Part shown: positions 1 through 7,790 of the stretch, piece by piece
Numbering within the stretch: position 1 is the first letter of the stretch
Layout: each line of letters starts with the position of its first letter
Source of the DNA: Streptomyces tailanensis
GTDB lineage: Bacteria > Actinomycetota > Actinomycetes > Streptomycetales > Streptomycetaceae
Length of the DNA stretch: 64,000 nucleotides
Reading direction: 5' to 3'
Assembly: GCF_008386495.1 (NCBI RefSeq)
Contig: NZ_VTHJ01000031.1
Location: 35,695 to 99,694, forward strand
Program-made: the position numbers and the translations under genes
Notes under the pieces: generated by a model
Database searches by the model: none
What the model saw: the letters and a program-made list of their open reading frames with translations, nothing else
Told to the model about the DNA's origin: nothing

Positions 1-461
1 GCGAGGGCCGCGAGGGTCGCCGTACGGCTGGGCTCCTCGCTCAGGCCCGTGCCGGTCACCCAGAAGATGCGGGTGTCGCGGATCGCGTCGAGGTCGAGCT
101 CGTGGGCGTCGATCTCCAGGTCCGGGGCCTTGGGGCGGCGGTAGAAGTAGAGCGGGAAGTCGTCCGGCGGGAAGACCTCGCAGAACGTGACCGGCGTCGG
201 CAGGCCCGGCACCGGGGTCACCCACCGGTCGTCCACGCCGAAGTCGCGCAGGGCCTGGTGGAGGTACTCCCCGAAGGGGTCCTCGCCCGTGCGGGTGATG
301 ACCGCGGTGCTGCGGCCGAGGCGGGCGGCGGCCACCGCGACATTGCTCGCCGAACCGCCGAGGAACTTCCCGAAGGACGTCACCTGCGACAGCGGGACCC
401 CCGTCTGCAACGGGTAGAGGTCCACACCGATCCGCCCCATGGTGATCAGGTCGTACGCCAT
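1..461 (-). CDS. iolC: PfkB-family kinase, IolC-like (5-dehydro-2-deoxygluconokinase), 3' part missing
   Basis: Only the first ~153 residues lie in the window; the gene runs off the left edge. The translation starts MAYDLITMGRIGVDLYPLQ and contains the PfkB sugar-kinase signature around residues 30-50 (FGKFLGGSASNVAVAAARLG), then TGEDPFGEYL. This start (phi-GRIGVDLYPLQ) is typical of IolC, which phosphorylates 5-dehydro-2-deoxygluconate in myo-inositol breakdown in the cytoplasm. The ATG complement at 459-461 is the only sensible start. The gene is divergent from an IolE-type isomerase at 586, and the space between holds palindromes that could serve both genes. The family call is firm; the exact substrate is inferred from the N-terminus and neighbour. 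Confidence 0.85.
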   Translation of the reverse strand, partial: MAYDLITMGRIGVDLYPLQTGVPLSQVTSFGKFLGGSASNVAVAAARLGRSTAVITRTGEDPFGEYLHQALRDFGVDDRWVTPVPGLPTPVTFCEVFPPDDFPLYFYRRPKAPDLEIDAHELDLDAIRDTRIFWVTGTGLSEEPSRTATLAAL

Positions 462-515
462 CGAGTTCCCTTCACGCTCCGGTTCCGTCAAGGTCTAGCT
501 CCGTCAGAGCGACCC

Positions 516-555
516 TGTCAATGTTTTGTCCAGACATTCGGACTACCTATTGACA
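516..555. promoter_or_regulatory. Operator-like palindromes between iolC and the IolE-like gene
   Basis: Two nested inverted repeats sit in the 124-bp divergent spacer. The inner one is TGTCCAGACA at 527-536, inside a looser AATGT...ACATT dyad (520-538). The outer one pairs TGTCAAT (516-522) with ATTGACA (549-555). TGTC-N2-GACA dyads are typical of GntR-family operators. Which regulator binds is not visible in the window. Confidence 0.5.
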
Positions 556-585
556 CCATTCGTTTCCGGCCGGAAGCTGACGCCC

Positions 586-1503
586 ATGACGTCGTTGTCA
601 CCTCAGTCCTCACTCTCCCGCATCAGGATCGGCTCGGCGCCCGACTCCTGGGGCGTGTGGTTCCCCGACGACCCTCAGCAGGTCCCCTGGAAGCGCTTCC
701 TCGACGAGGTCGCCGCCTCCGGCTACGAGTGGATCGAGCTGGGACCGTACGGCTATCTGCCGACCGATCCGGCCGTCCTCACCGAGGAGACCGCCAAGCG
801 CGGCCTGAAAGTGTCGGCCGGCACGGTCTTCACCGGGCTGCATCACGGCCCCGACGTCTGGGAGAAGACCTGGGCGCACGTGGCCGACAACGCGGTCCTC
901 GCGCAGGCGATGGGCGCCAGACATCTCGTCGTCATCCCGTCCTTCTGGCGGGACGACAAGACGGGCGAGGTGCTGGAGCCGAGCGAGCTGACCGTCGAGC
1001 AGTGGCGGCACCTCACCCAGCTCACCGAGCGGCTCGGACGGGAGGTGCGTGAGCGGTACGGGCTGCAGATCGTCGTCCACCCGCACGCGGACACCCATAT
1101 CGACAGCGAGGAGAACGTCGTCCGGTTCCTCGACGGCACGGACTCGTCGGTCGTCTCGCTCTGCCTCGACACCGGGCACTACGCCTACTGCGGCGGCGAC
1201 AGCGTCAAGCTGATCGAGACGTACGGGGAGCGCATCGGGTATCTGCACCTCAAGCAGGTCGACCCCGAGATCCTCGCCGAGGTCCGCGCGAACGAGACTC
1301 CGTTCGGGCCAGCCGTGGCGAAGGGTGTGATGTGTGAGCCGCCGGCGGGTGTGCCGGCACTGGAGCCGGTGCTGGCCGCTGCGGCGAAGCTGGATGTGGA
1401 TCTGTTCGCGATCGTCGAGCAGGACATGTATCCGTGTGCGCCTGACGCTCCGCTGCCGATCGCCAAGAGGACTCGGGCGTTCTTGAGGTCTTGCGGGGCG
1501 TGA
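586..1503 (+). CDS. Sugar phosphate isomerase/epimerase, IolE-like TIM barrel
   Basis: A 305-residue xylose-isomerase-like TIM barrel. The opening RIRIGSAPDSWGVWFPDD resembles IolE (inosose dehydratase) proteins, and metal-site style motifs follow: QIVVHPHADTHIDSEEN near residue 165, CLDTGHYAYCGGD near 200, and YLHLKQVD near 225, which supply the acidic and histidine ligands of this fold. I chose ATG 586 because the 20 codons upstream from 526 overlap the operator palindromes and look unlike protein. Together with the divergent IolC-type kinase it suggests inositol or related polyol catabolism. The exact substrate is not decided by the sequence; simple epimerase activity is possible. Confidence 0.8.
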   Translation: MTSLSPQSSLSRIRIGSAPDSWGVWFPDDPQQVPWKRFLDEVAASGYEWIELGPYGYLPTDPAVLTEETAKRGLKVSAGTVFTGLHHGPDVWEKTWAHVADNAVLAQAMGARHLVVIPSFWRDDKTGEVLEPSELTVEQWRHLTQLTERLGREVRERYGLQIVVHPHADTHIDSEENVVRFLDGTDSSVVSLCLDTGHYAYCGGDSVKLIETYGERIGYLHLKQVDPEILAEVRANETPFGPAVAKGVMCEPPAGVPALEPVLAAAAKLDVDLFAIVEQDMYPCAPDAPLPIAKRTRAFLRSCGA

Positions 1504-1572
1504 GCGTTCCGCTGGGGTGAGCCGTGTAGCGCCGTTGCGGTGCGGGGTCTGTTTTTGGCCGCGGGTTCGTTG

Positions 1573-1640
1573 TGGCTGGTCGCGCCCACGCGGCGGACCC
1601 GCATATCGATGCAGCCACCGCGCCCCTAAAGGGCGCGCCG
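1573..1640. repeat. Intergenic repeat copy ending in a terminator-like hairpin
   Basis: This segment (GTCGCGCCCACGCGGCGGA core) recurs in near-identical form at about 3974-4027. It ends in a hairpin CGCGCCC-ctaaa-GGGCGCG (1619-1637), which may terminate the IolE-like transcript. I recognise this kind of block from intergenic regions of Streptomyces chromosomes; copy number elsewhere cannot be checked here. Apart from this repeat the 1504-1792 gap shows nothing gene-like. Confidence 0.6.
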
Positions 1641-1792
1641 GCGCTTGGCTGCGTCACAAAGGCACCCTTCTGTCACAGGTGTCACGTGTGCGCGGGTGTG
1701 GTGTCACAGGCACTCGACAACGGGGCCCTGGTGGTCACTCTGTGTCGTTGAGGGGGCACAGGTTTTGTGATCACCAGCGCGAGGTGCCATTG

Positions 1793-1993
1793 ATGACCGA
1801 CCGACGCCTCTGGTCGTACAAGGACATCGCGGCGCACATCAGTGTGCAGCCCGACACCGTCCGCTCGTACCGAAAACACGGGCTGTTGCCGCCGCCCGAC
1901 CACGTGGAGGGCGGCAAGCCCTACTGGTACGCCGACACGATCCGCGCCTGGGTCGCCTCCAGACCGGGCAATCGGGGGCGCAAGGTCGACTGA
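1793..1993 (+). CDS. Small HTH protein, MerR/AlpA-like
   Basis: A 66-residue protein, MTDRRLWSYKDIAAHISVQ onward. The N-terminal half is a winged-helix style DNA-binding segment: SYKDIAAHI, then PDTVRSYRKHGLLPPPDH, then a YW aromatic pair and a helix RAWVASRPG. Such AlpA/MerR-like mini-proteins are common in streptomycetes and can act as excisionase-like or regulatory DNA binders. The start at 1793 has GAGGT seven bases upstream; longer starts run back into the repeat. No integrase is nearby, so no mobile-element role is claimed. Target and function are unknown. Confidence 0.7.
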   Translation: MTDRRLWSYKDIAAHISVQPDTVRSYRKHGLLPPPDHVEGGKPYWYADTIRAWVASRPGNRGRKVD

Positions 1994-2071
1994 CCGACTC
2001 CGCACGCCATTTATTTGTTTACTCCCTTTATTCATTTGTCCCCGGGTCCGTCCGCTGTCCAGGATCCGGGG

Positions 2072-2642
2072 ATGAGCTTTTCCGTGAAACCCGTGCTCAC
2101 CGGTGAGCGGACCGTGCTGCGGCCGTTCACCGAGGAGGACGTGCCCGTGATGGCGCGGATCCTGTCCGATCCGGAGGTCATACGGCTCACCGGCAGCCCG
2201 ACCGAGGCGCTCGGCCCGGACCGGCTGCGCTCCTGGTACGGCACTCGCAACGACCAGAGCGACCGCCTCGACCTCGGCATCGTCGACCGGGCGAGTGGCG
2301 AACTCGTCGGTGAGGCCGTGCTGAACATGGGGTCCCCCCGGCTCGAGCGAAGCCGAGAGCTGGGGGAGGGATGAGGCGAACCGCAGCTGTTGCTTACGGA
2401 TTCTCATCGGTCCCGGTGGGCGGGACCGTGGCCTGGGCACGGAGGCCGTGCGGCTGACGGTCGGCCACGCCTTCGAGCGGCTCGGCCTGCACCGCGTCTC
2501 GTTGTACGTGTTCACCCACACCCCCCGGGCACAGCGCGCCTACGAGAAGGCCGGTTTCGTGGCCGAGGGTGTGGAGCGGCAGACCCTGTGGCAGGACGGG
2601 GAGTGGATCGACGCCGTACGGATGTCGATCCTCGCCCCCCGA
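2072..2642 (+). pseudogene. GNAT acetyltransferase interrupted by a palindromic repeat
   Basis: Two halves of a RimJ/RimL-type N-acetyltransferase lie in different frames. The first half (from ATG 2072) reads VLTGERTVLRPFTEEDVPVM through GELVGEAVLN. The second resumes at 2370 with DEANRSCCLRILIGPGGRDR, GLGTEAVRLTV, and the acetyl-CoA-side helix RAQRAYEKAGFVAEG. Between them lies a ~40-base palindromic repeat (2329-2368) that shifts the frame and leads to TGA at 2372. Removing it leaves a normal GNAT alignment. The second frame also lacks a natural stop: it reads CGA at 2640-2642 where TGA would be expected, and stays open to 2834, through a terminator hairpin. I judge the gene inactive. Confidence 0.8.
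2329..2368. repeat. Palindromic repeat element, copy 1 (inside the GNAT gene)
   Basis: A 40-base element with complementary ends (GGGGTCCCCCC at one end, TGGGGGAG at the other) around a CTCGAGCGAAGCCGAGAG core. A 37-base copy lies in the opposite orientation at 3792-3828, differing by two small gaps. I recognise this sequence as recurrent between Streptomyces genes. Here it sits inside a coding region and breaks it. Confidence 0.75.
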
Positions 2643-2644
2643 GC

Positions 2645-2667
2645 GGGCCGCCCATCGGGGGCGGCCC
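2645..2667. terminator. Bidirectional terminator between GNAT remnant and alcohol dehydrogenase
   Basis: Perfect 9-bp stem GGGCCGCCC (2645-2653) / GGGCGGCCC (2659-2667) with loop atcgg, placed between two convergent genes. Confidence 0.7.
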
Positions 2668-2680
2668 GGGGTCGGGAGCG

Positions 2681-3724
2681 TCAGCTCCACGGCTGGATGA
2701 CCGTCACGCCGCTGCCGGGGGCTGTGTCCATCGCCGCGAGGGCGGCCGGGGCCGCGGCCAGCGGGATCGTCGAGGTCACCAGGAGGTCGGGGCGCAGAAC
2801 GCCTGCGCGGACCAGTTCCAGCATCTCCGGGTAGGCGTGGGCCTGCATGCCGTGGCTGCCCAGGAGTTCGAGTTCCAGGGCGATCGCTCGGGCCATGGGG
2901 ACCGGGGTGGTGCCGGTCTCGGAGGGGAGCAGGCCTACCTGGATGTGGCGGCCTCGGCGGCGGAGGCTGTTGACCGAGGCCGCACAGGTGATCGGGGAGC
3001 CCAAGGCGTCCAGGGAGAGGTGGGCGCCGCCGGCGGTGAGGTCGCGTATCGCCTCGGCCGTGTCCGGTACGCCGGAGGCGTCCACGCACTCCGCCGCGCC
3101 GAACTTCCTCGCCAGGTCCAGGGCCTGGGCGGAGACGTCCACGCCGATCACGCGGGCGCCGGAGGCCGCCGCGATCATCACCGCCGACAGGCCCACGCCG
3201 CCGCAGCCGTGCACCGCGACCCATTCGCCCGCCTTGACGCGGCCCTGTGCCACGACCGCGCGGAACGCCGTCGCGAAGCGGCAGCCCAGGGAGGCCGCCG
3301 TGCCGTACGACAGTTCCTCGGGCAGGGCCACGAGGTTCACGTCGGCGTGGTCCAGTGCCACGTACTGCGCGAACGAGCCCCAGTGGGTGAAGCCCGGCTG
3401 TGTCTGGCGCTCGCACACCTGCTGGTCGCCTGCGGCGCAGGACGCGCAGGTTCCGCAGGCGCAGATGAAGGGGACGGTGACTCGGTCGCCGGGGTGCCAG
3501 GCGGTCACCTCGGCGCCGACCGTCTCCACGACTCCGGCGAGTTCGTGGCCGGGGACGTGGGGCAGGGTGATGTCCGGGTCGTGGCCCTGCCAGCCGTGCC
3601 AGTCGCTGCGGCAGAGGCCGGTGGCTTCGACTCGTACGACTACGCCGTGCGGGGGTGGGGTGGGGTCCGGCATGTTCCGTATCTCGGCCGGCTCGCCGAA
3701 CTGCTCGAACACCACCGCGTACAT
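2681..3724 (-). CDS. Zinc-dependent alcohol dehydrogenase
   Basis: A 347-residue medium-chain dehydrogenase, cytoplasmic, oxidising an alcohol with NAD(P). Catalytic zinc ligands appear as GLCRSDWHGW (Cys near 36) and PGHELAG (His-Glu near 60). The structural-zinc lobe shows the four-Cys pattern CACGTCASCAAGDQQVC near 90-105. The cofactor motif is HGCGGVGLSAVM near 170. I chose ATG 3724, which has AAAGGTGAGG eight bases upstream; the GTG three codons earlier leaves no room for a ribosome site. It is transcribed alone, towards the GNAT remnant. The substrate cannot be told from sequence. Confidence 0.88.
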   Translation of the reverse strand: MYAVVFEQFGEPAEIRNMPDPTPPPHGVVVRVEATGLCRSDWHGWQGHDPDITLPHVPGHELAGVVETVGAEVTAWHPGDRVTVPFICACGTCASCAAGDQQVCERQTQPGFTHWGSFAQYVALDHADVNLVALPEELSYGTAASLGCRFATAFRAVVAQGRVKAGEWVAVHGCGGVGLSAVMIAAASGARVIGVDVSAQALDLARKFGAAECVDASGVPDTAEAIRDLTAGGAHLSLDALGSPITCAASVNSLRRRGRHIQVGLLPSETGTTPVPMARAIALELELLGSHGMQAHAYPEMLELVRAGVLRPDLLVTSTIPLAAAPAALAAMDTAPGSGVTVIQPWS

Positions 3725-3791
3725 CTGCCTCACCTTTCGCCCCGCCGTCGCTACCGACCAGCATTGTCGCCCCCGCCGCCCCTACCCGTCC

Positions 3792-3828
3792 CTCCCCCAC
3801 TCTCGGCTTCGCTCGAGCGGGGGGACCC
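3792..3828. repeat. Palindromic repeat element, copy 2
   Basis: Inverted copy of the element at 2329-2368, with the same TCTCGGCTTCGCTCGAGC core flanked by CTCCCCCA and GGGGGGACCC. It is intergenic here, upstream of the alcohol dehydrogenase. Confidence 0.75.
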
Positions 3829-3895
3829 TCATCCAGGGGCTGCCGCCCCTTCGCCCCCGCCACGCCTTCGAGCTCGGGCGGTGGGGTTGAGTGGC

Positions 3896-4050
3896 GGGTG
3901 CGGGTGGGTGGGGGTTGTTCGCGCAGTTCCCCGCGCCCCTTAAAAGCCACGGGTGCGGGTGGGTGGGGGCTTGTCGCGCCCACGCGGCGGAGCCGCAAAT
4001 CGACACAGCCCCGCCCCTGAAGGGGCCTGCGGCCCTTCAGGGGCGCGGCC
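3896..4050. repeat. Composite intergenic repeat patch with a large hairpin
   Basis: Fills most of the 336-bp gap between the alcohol dehydrogenase and the MMPL gene. GGGTGCGGGTGGGTGGGGG occurs twice (from 3896 and from 3951, 55 bp apart). The second copy is followed by the GTCGCGCCCACGCGGCGGA block also present near 1579. The patch ends in an imperfect inverted repeat, 4008-4027 against 4031-4050 (CCGCCCCTGAAGGGGCC and its complement). That hairpin lies just past the stop of the minus-strand MMPL gene and probably terminates it. Confidence 0.65.
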
Positions 4051-4060
4051 TGGCTTGGCC

Positions 4061-6313
4061 TCAGACTCGGGTCGGGCTGGATATCGGCTCCGGCTTCTCC
4101 GGCTCCGCCTCAGCGGTCAATGCCGTCGTGGACGCCGGCTCTCCCTCGCTCAGGCCGAAGCGTTCGTGGAAGCGCTTCAGGGGGGCGGGGGCCCACCATG
4201 TGGCTCGGCCTGTGAGGCGCATGACGGCTGGGACCAGGAGGCTGCGGACGACCATCGCGTCCATCAGGACGGCGAGGGCTATGCCGAGGCCGAGCATCTT
4301 GGTGTTGGTGACTCGGGAGGTGCCTATGGCGGTCATGACCACGGCCAGGATGACGGCTGCCGCCGTGATGAGGCCGCCGGTGCGTTGGAGGCCGAAGCGG
4401 ACGGAGGCGGTGTGGTCACCGGTGTGGTCGTACTCCTCCTTAATGCGGGAGAGCAGGAAGACGCCGTAGTCCATGGAGAGTCCGAAGGCGACGCAGAACA
4501 TCAGGACCGGGAGGGTGGTCTCTATGGAGCCCGGGCTGGTGAAGGACAGGAGGCCGGAGAGGTGGCCGTCCTGGAAGACCCAGACCATCGCGCCGAACAT
4601 CGCGGTGAGGCTGAGCGCGTTGAGCAGGACCGCCTGGAGGGGGATCAGCACGCTGCCGGTGAGGAGGAAGACCAGGATCAGGGTGACGATCGCGATGAAG
4701 GACAGGGCCCAGGGTATGCCGTCCGCTATCGCGGACTTCGTGTCGACCAGGACCGCCGCCGTGCCCGTCACCGAGGTCTCGAAGGGGGCGTCCGTCGCCC
4801 TGATGTCACCCACCAGACGTTGCGCGCCCTCGTCCACCGGCTCGCCCTTCGGCAGCACCGTGAAGTAGGCCGCGTCGCCCTGCACCAGCGGGCCGTCCAC
4901 CCGGAGCACCTCGGGCAGGTCGGCGATCCGTTCCTTGTACGCGGCGTAGTCGGTCTCCGTTGCCCTGCCTTCGGCCAGCACCTCCAGTCCGCCGCCGGGG
5001 CTGCCGGGGAATCCGTCGCGGATGTGCTGCTGCACCACATGGGACTCGGCGGAGGAAGGGAGCTGGCGGTCGTCGGCCGTACCGAACTTCACGCCCAGGA
5101 AGGGCAGGCCCAGGAGGACCAGGCCGGCTGTCGTGGCGATCGCGAAGAACGGGGCGCGGCGCATCACGAGCGCTGCCATCCGGCCCCAGACCGCGCCCTC
5201 CTCCGCCGCCGTGTCGGCCGCCGAGTCTTCCCCCTTCGGCTTCGCCTTCCCGCGCCTGAACAGTCGCCGCATGTCCAGCGCGTTGACCCGCTCGCCCAGC
5301 AGCACCAGGGCCGCCGGGAGGAGGATCAGGGCCGCTGCCGCGGCCAGTAGGACGACCGCGATGCCCGCGTAGGCGAAGGACTTCAGGAAGTACTGCGGGA
5401 AGACCATCATGGCGGCCAGGGAGACGGCGACCGTGAGGGCCGAGAAGAGGACTGTGCGGCCGGCGGTGCGGAGGGTCGTGGCCACTGCGGCGAGCGGGGT
5501 GGCGCCCGTGGAGAGTTCCTCCCTGAAGCGGCGGACGATGAAGAGGGCGTAGTCGATGGCGAGGCCCAGGCCCAGGGCCGTCGTCAGGTTCAGGGCGAAG
5601 ACCGAGACGTCGGTGACCTCGGTGAGGCCGCGCAGGATCGCGTTGGTGCCGAGGATCGCGACGATGCCCACGCCGAGCGGCAGCAGGGCGGCGACCGCGC
5701 TGCCGAAGACCATGACCAGCAGGACGAGGGTCACGGGCAGGGCGATCATCTCGGCCCGCAGCAGGTCCTCCTGGATGATCGCCTGCATCTCGTGGCGCAC
5801 GGCGATGATGCCGCCGATCTTGACGTCGACCGGGCCGTGCGTGCCGCGGAACTCGGGCGCGATGCGGTCCAGGGTCTTGTTCATCGCCGTCTCGTCGCCC
5901 GCGAGGCGGGCCGCTATCAGCGCCTCCCTGCCGTCCTCGGCGCGCAGGGTGGGGGCGCCGGACTGCCAGTAGGAGCCGACGCCGGTCACGCCCTTCTCGG
6001 CGGCGAGCCGTTCGGCCAGCCGCTTTGCCTCGGCGGCGACCTCCGGGTCGTCGACCGAGGCGCTGCCCGCGTCGACCAGCAGCAGGAAGTTCGGCTGGGA
6101 GTCGGGGAACTCGCGCTCCAGTGCCTTCGTCGCGTACGTCGACTCGGCCTTCGGATCCTCCCAGCCGCCGCTGCCCAGGCGGTCCGCCACATCGCTGCCC
6201 GCCACGACCGCGAGGGCCGTGATCAGCAGGGCGACGAGCAGGGAGAGCCGGGGACGTGCGGTCACGAAGCGGGTCCAGCCACCCACTCGAGGTGGCCTGT
6301 TGACTTCGGTCAT
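4061..6313 (-). CDS. MMPL/RND-family membrane exporter
   Basis: A 750-residue integral membrane protein with two similar halves. After a short N-terminus comes a helix near residues 23-42 (RLSLLVALLITALAVVAG), a large outer loop with FLLLVDAGSASVDDPEVA, then a run of helices. A second block (about 370-715) repeats this, including DYALFIVRRFREEL in the first half and MDYGVFLLSRIKEEY in the second, the TM4 Asp-Tyr motif of MMPL proteins used for proton coupling. MMPL pumps move lipids or drugs across the membrane using proton motive force. It is divergent from a TetR gene, with a two-site operator between, so it is probably a repressed efflux pump. The cargo is unknown. Confidence 0.88.
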   Translation of the reverse strand: MTEVNRPPRVGGWTRFVTARPRLSLLVALLITALAVVAGSDVADRLGSGGWEDPKAESTYATKALEREFPDSQPNFLLLVDAGSASVDDPEVAAEAKRLAERLAAEKGVTGVGSYWQSGAPTLRAEDGREALIAARLAGDETAMNKTLDRIAPEFRGTHGPVDVKIGGIIAVRHEMQAIIQEDLLRAEMIALPVTLVLLVMVFGSAVAALLPLGVGIVAILGTNAILRGLTEVTDVSVFALNLTTALGLGLAIDYALFIVRRFREELSTGATPLAAVATTLRTAGRTVLFSALTVAVSLAAMMVFPQYFLKSFAYAGIAVVLLAAAAALILLPAALVLLGERVNALDMRRLFRRGKAKPKGEDSAADTAAEEGAVWGRMAALVMRRAPFFAIATTAGLVLLGLPFLGVKFGTADDRQLPSSAESHVVQQHIRDGFPGSPGGGLEVLAEGRATETDYAAYKERIADLPEVLRVDGPLVQGDAAYFTVLPKGEPVDEGAQRLVGDIRATDAPFETSVTGTAAVLVDTKSAIADGIPWALSFIAIVTLILVFLLTGSVLIPLQAVLLNALSLTAMFGAMVWVFQDGHLSGLLSFTSPGSIETTLPVLMFCVAFGLSMDYGVFLLSRIKEEYDHTGDHTASVRFGLQRTGGLITAAAVILAVVMTAIGTSRVTNTKMLGLGIALAVLMDAMVVRSLLVPAVMRLTGRATWWAPAPLKRFHERFGLSEGEPASTTALTAEAEPEKPEPISSPTRV

Positions 6314-6397
6314 GGTGCGGTGTCCCCTTCACTCTGATCACTCTGGTCCGTGCTGTGCGCAGCCGGGCAGCATGGAAGAGCCAAGCCATAGACTGGC

Positions 6398-6450
6398 AAA
6401 CACGAGAGATCGCTCGCGTTTCACCAGAATGCGAGCGACCACTCGTGTTT
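6398..6450. promoter_or_regulatory. Paired TetR-type operators in the MMPL/tetR divergent promoter
   Basis: Two 24-bp pseudo-palindromes: O1 (6398-6421) fits AAAC-n-CGAG-n-GATC-n-CTCG-n-GTTT. O2 (6427-6450) is its near copy in the opposite sense, with about 20 of 23 positions matching. Because each site is itself dyadic, the whole region also reads as a 21-base inverted repeat (6397-6417 / 6431-6451, 19 of 21 paired). Centre spacing is 29 bp, close to three helical turns. Confidence 0.75.
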
Positions 6451-6483
6451 GTCAATCGCGTCCGGAAAGCTGGGGATAACCGC

Positions 6484-7140
6484 GTGGCCACGAACCAGGA
6501 GAAGCAGGAGAAGGAGCAGCCGCGCCGCCGTCAGGCCCGCGGTGAGCGCCGTATCGCCCAACTCCTCGAAGCCGCGGCCACCGTGTTCAGCTCGACCGGC
6601 TACACCGCCGCGAGCACCAACGCCATCGCCCGCGAGGCGGGCGTCTCGCCGGGCACGCTGTACCAGTTCTTCCCAAACAAGGAAGCGATCGCGATCGAGC
6701 TGGGCGAGCGGCTCATGCGCGAGATGCGCGAGACGTACGGCGAGGCGCTCGCCCCGGTCGACCCGGCGACCCCGCTGGAGGAGGCCGTCGCGGCGGCCGT
6801 GGACCGGTTCATCGACTTCAACCGCCGGCACCCGGCGTTCTTCACGCTGATGCACGGCCCCGACATCCCGGGCCGGATCGCCGAGGAGCACGACGCCCTG
6901 CACGCGACCCTGGTCGCGCGGGTGGAGTCCCTGCTCACGCCCTTCCTGCCCGACATCCCGGCCGCCGACATCACCCGTACCGCACACGTCTGCGTAGCCA
7001 TGTACAAGGCGGGCCTGGAGTTGGTCCTCGCCAGCGAGGGCGCCGAGCGCGACGCGTACGTCCAGGAGCTGAAGAAGGTCCTGCTCCGCTACCTCCAGCC
7101 CCTTGTGGGCGACAGACTCGCCGCGGGGCCTACCCCCTAG
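6484..7140 (+). CDS. TetR-family repressor of the MMPL exporter
   Basis: A 218-residue TetR regulator. Residues 15-60 hold the DNA-binding domain: RRQARGERRIAQLLEAAA, then TGYTAASTNAIAREAGVSPG and TLYQFFPNKEAIAIELGERL, the canonical TetR helix-turn-helix. The C-terminal ligand domain is less conserved. I chose GTG 6484 (VATNQEKQEKEQ); longer reading frames start inside the operators. The gene is divergent from the MMPL exporter, and paired operators lie between, so it very likely represses both the pump and itself. Its stop codon overlaps the CsoR-type box of the next transcript. Confidence 0.88.
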   Translation: MATNQEKQEKEQPRRRQARGERRIAQLLEAAATVFSSTGYTAASTNAIAREAGVSPGTLYQFFPNKEAIAIELGERLMREMRETYGEALAPVDPATPLEEAVAAAVDRFIDFNRRHPAFFTLMHGPDIPGRIAEEHDALHATLVARVESLLTPFLPDIPAADITRTAHVCVAMYKAGLELVLASEGAERDAYVQELKKVLLRYLQPLVGDRLAAGPTP

Positions 7141-7145
7141 GGGTA
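7131..7145. promoter_or_regulatory. CsoR-type copper operator upstream of copZ
   Basis: TACCCC-CTA-GGGGTA, a C-run/G-run dyad with TA ends as found in actinobacterial CsoR sites. It overlaps the last codons of the TetR gene and lies 58 bp before the copZ start. The csoR gene itself is not in the window. Confidence 0.65.
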
Positions 7146-7203
7146 TAGAGTGGGTGGTTTGAAGGTTACTCGCACCCCCCATGCCCCGAAGAGGAGCAAC
7201 GAC

Positions 7204-7443
7204 ATGACCGCCCAGATCGACACCTCGGCTTCCGTCACCACCGTCTACAAGGTGAGCGGCATGAGCTGCGGGCACTGCGAAGGCGCCGTATCGGGTGAGA
7301 TCTCCGAGATCGCCGGCGTCTCCTCCGTGAAGGCCGTCGCCTCCAGCGGCGAGGTCACCGTGATCTCGGCCGCCCCGCTCGACGAGGAGACCGTCCGCGC
7401 CGCCGTCGACGAGGCAGGCTTCGAGTTGGTCGGCACGGTCTGA
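7204..7443 (+). CDS. copZ: CopZ-like copper chaperone (HMA domain)
   Basis: A 79-residue heavy-metal-associated domain protein. It carries the metal-binding loop VSGMSCGHCEGAVSGEI (MxCxxC, Cys at about residues 21 and 24) followed by the usual beta-alpha-beta pattern VSSVKAVASSGEVTV. Such chaperones hand Cu(I) to a CopA ATPase in the cytoplasm. The start at ATG 7204 has GAGGAG in front. A CsoR-type box upstream fits copper-induced expression. Its expected partner, copA directly downstream, is a pseudogene, so the chaperone may now act only as a copper buffer or serve a CopA encoded elsewhere. Confidence 0.88.
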   Translation: MTAQIDTSASVTTVYKVSGMSCGHCEGAVSGEISEIAGVSSVKAVASSGEVTVISAAPLDEETVRAAVDEAGFELVGTV

Positions 7444-7790
7444 TTAGCTCGATCGTGTGACGGTCCGTTCCCGGGCTTGCGGGGTGCTGGGCCGTTCGGG
7501 CTACGGTGAGCGTGCGATCTGGGACGCCGGGCATGGCGCCAGCGTGCGGGACCCCCGCTCCACCGGAGTGATGGTTCGGGGCCTCCCCGTCGCCTCTGGC
7601 CGTACCCACCTGGCCAGGTCGTGAGGGCTGTATCCATCAGCGGCCTCCGGCCGCGGGGGCCTCCCGGGCCCGGACCACGGACAGGATCCGTGTCGCCGCC
7701 CCGGGGTCGAGTACGCCGGGGACCAGTACGCCCAAGACCGTTCGGGGCGTGCGACTGAGCGGACTCACTCCTGCTCAGTCTTCAGGAACG

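Noticed and set aside
4061..6313. Forward frames opposite the MMPL gene (for example at 3953-5350)
   Set aside because: They are shadows of the membrane protein gene with Arg/Gly-rich translations.
7444..7790. A separate gene between copZ and copA
   Set aside because: No frame has a plausible protein; it probably held the lost N-terminal part of copA, but I could not trace its CxxC motif.
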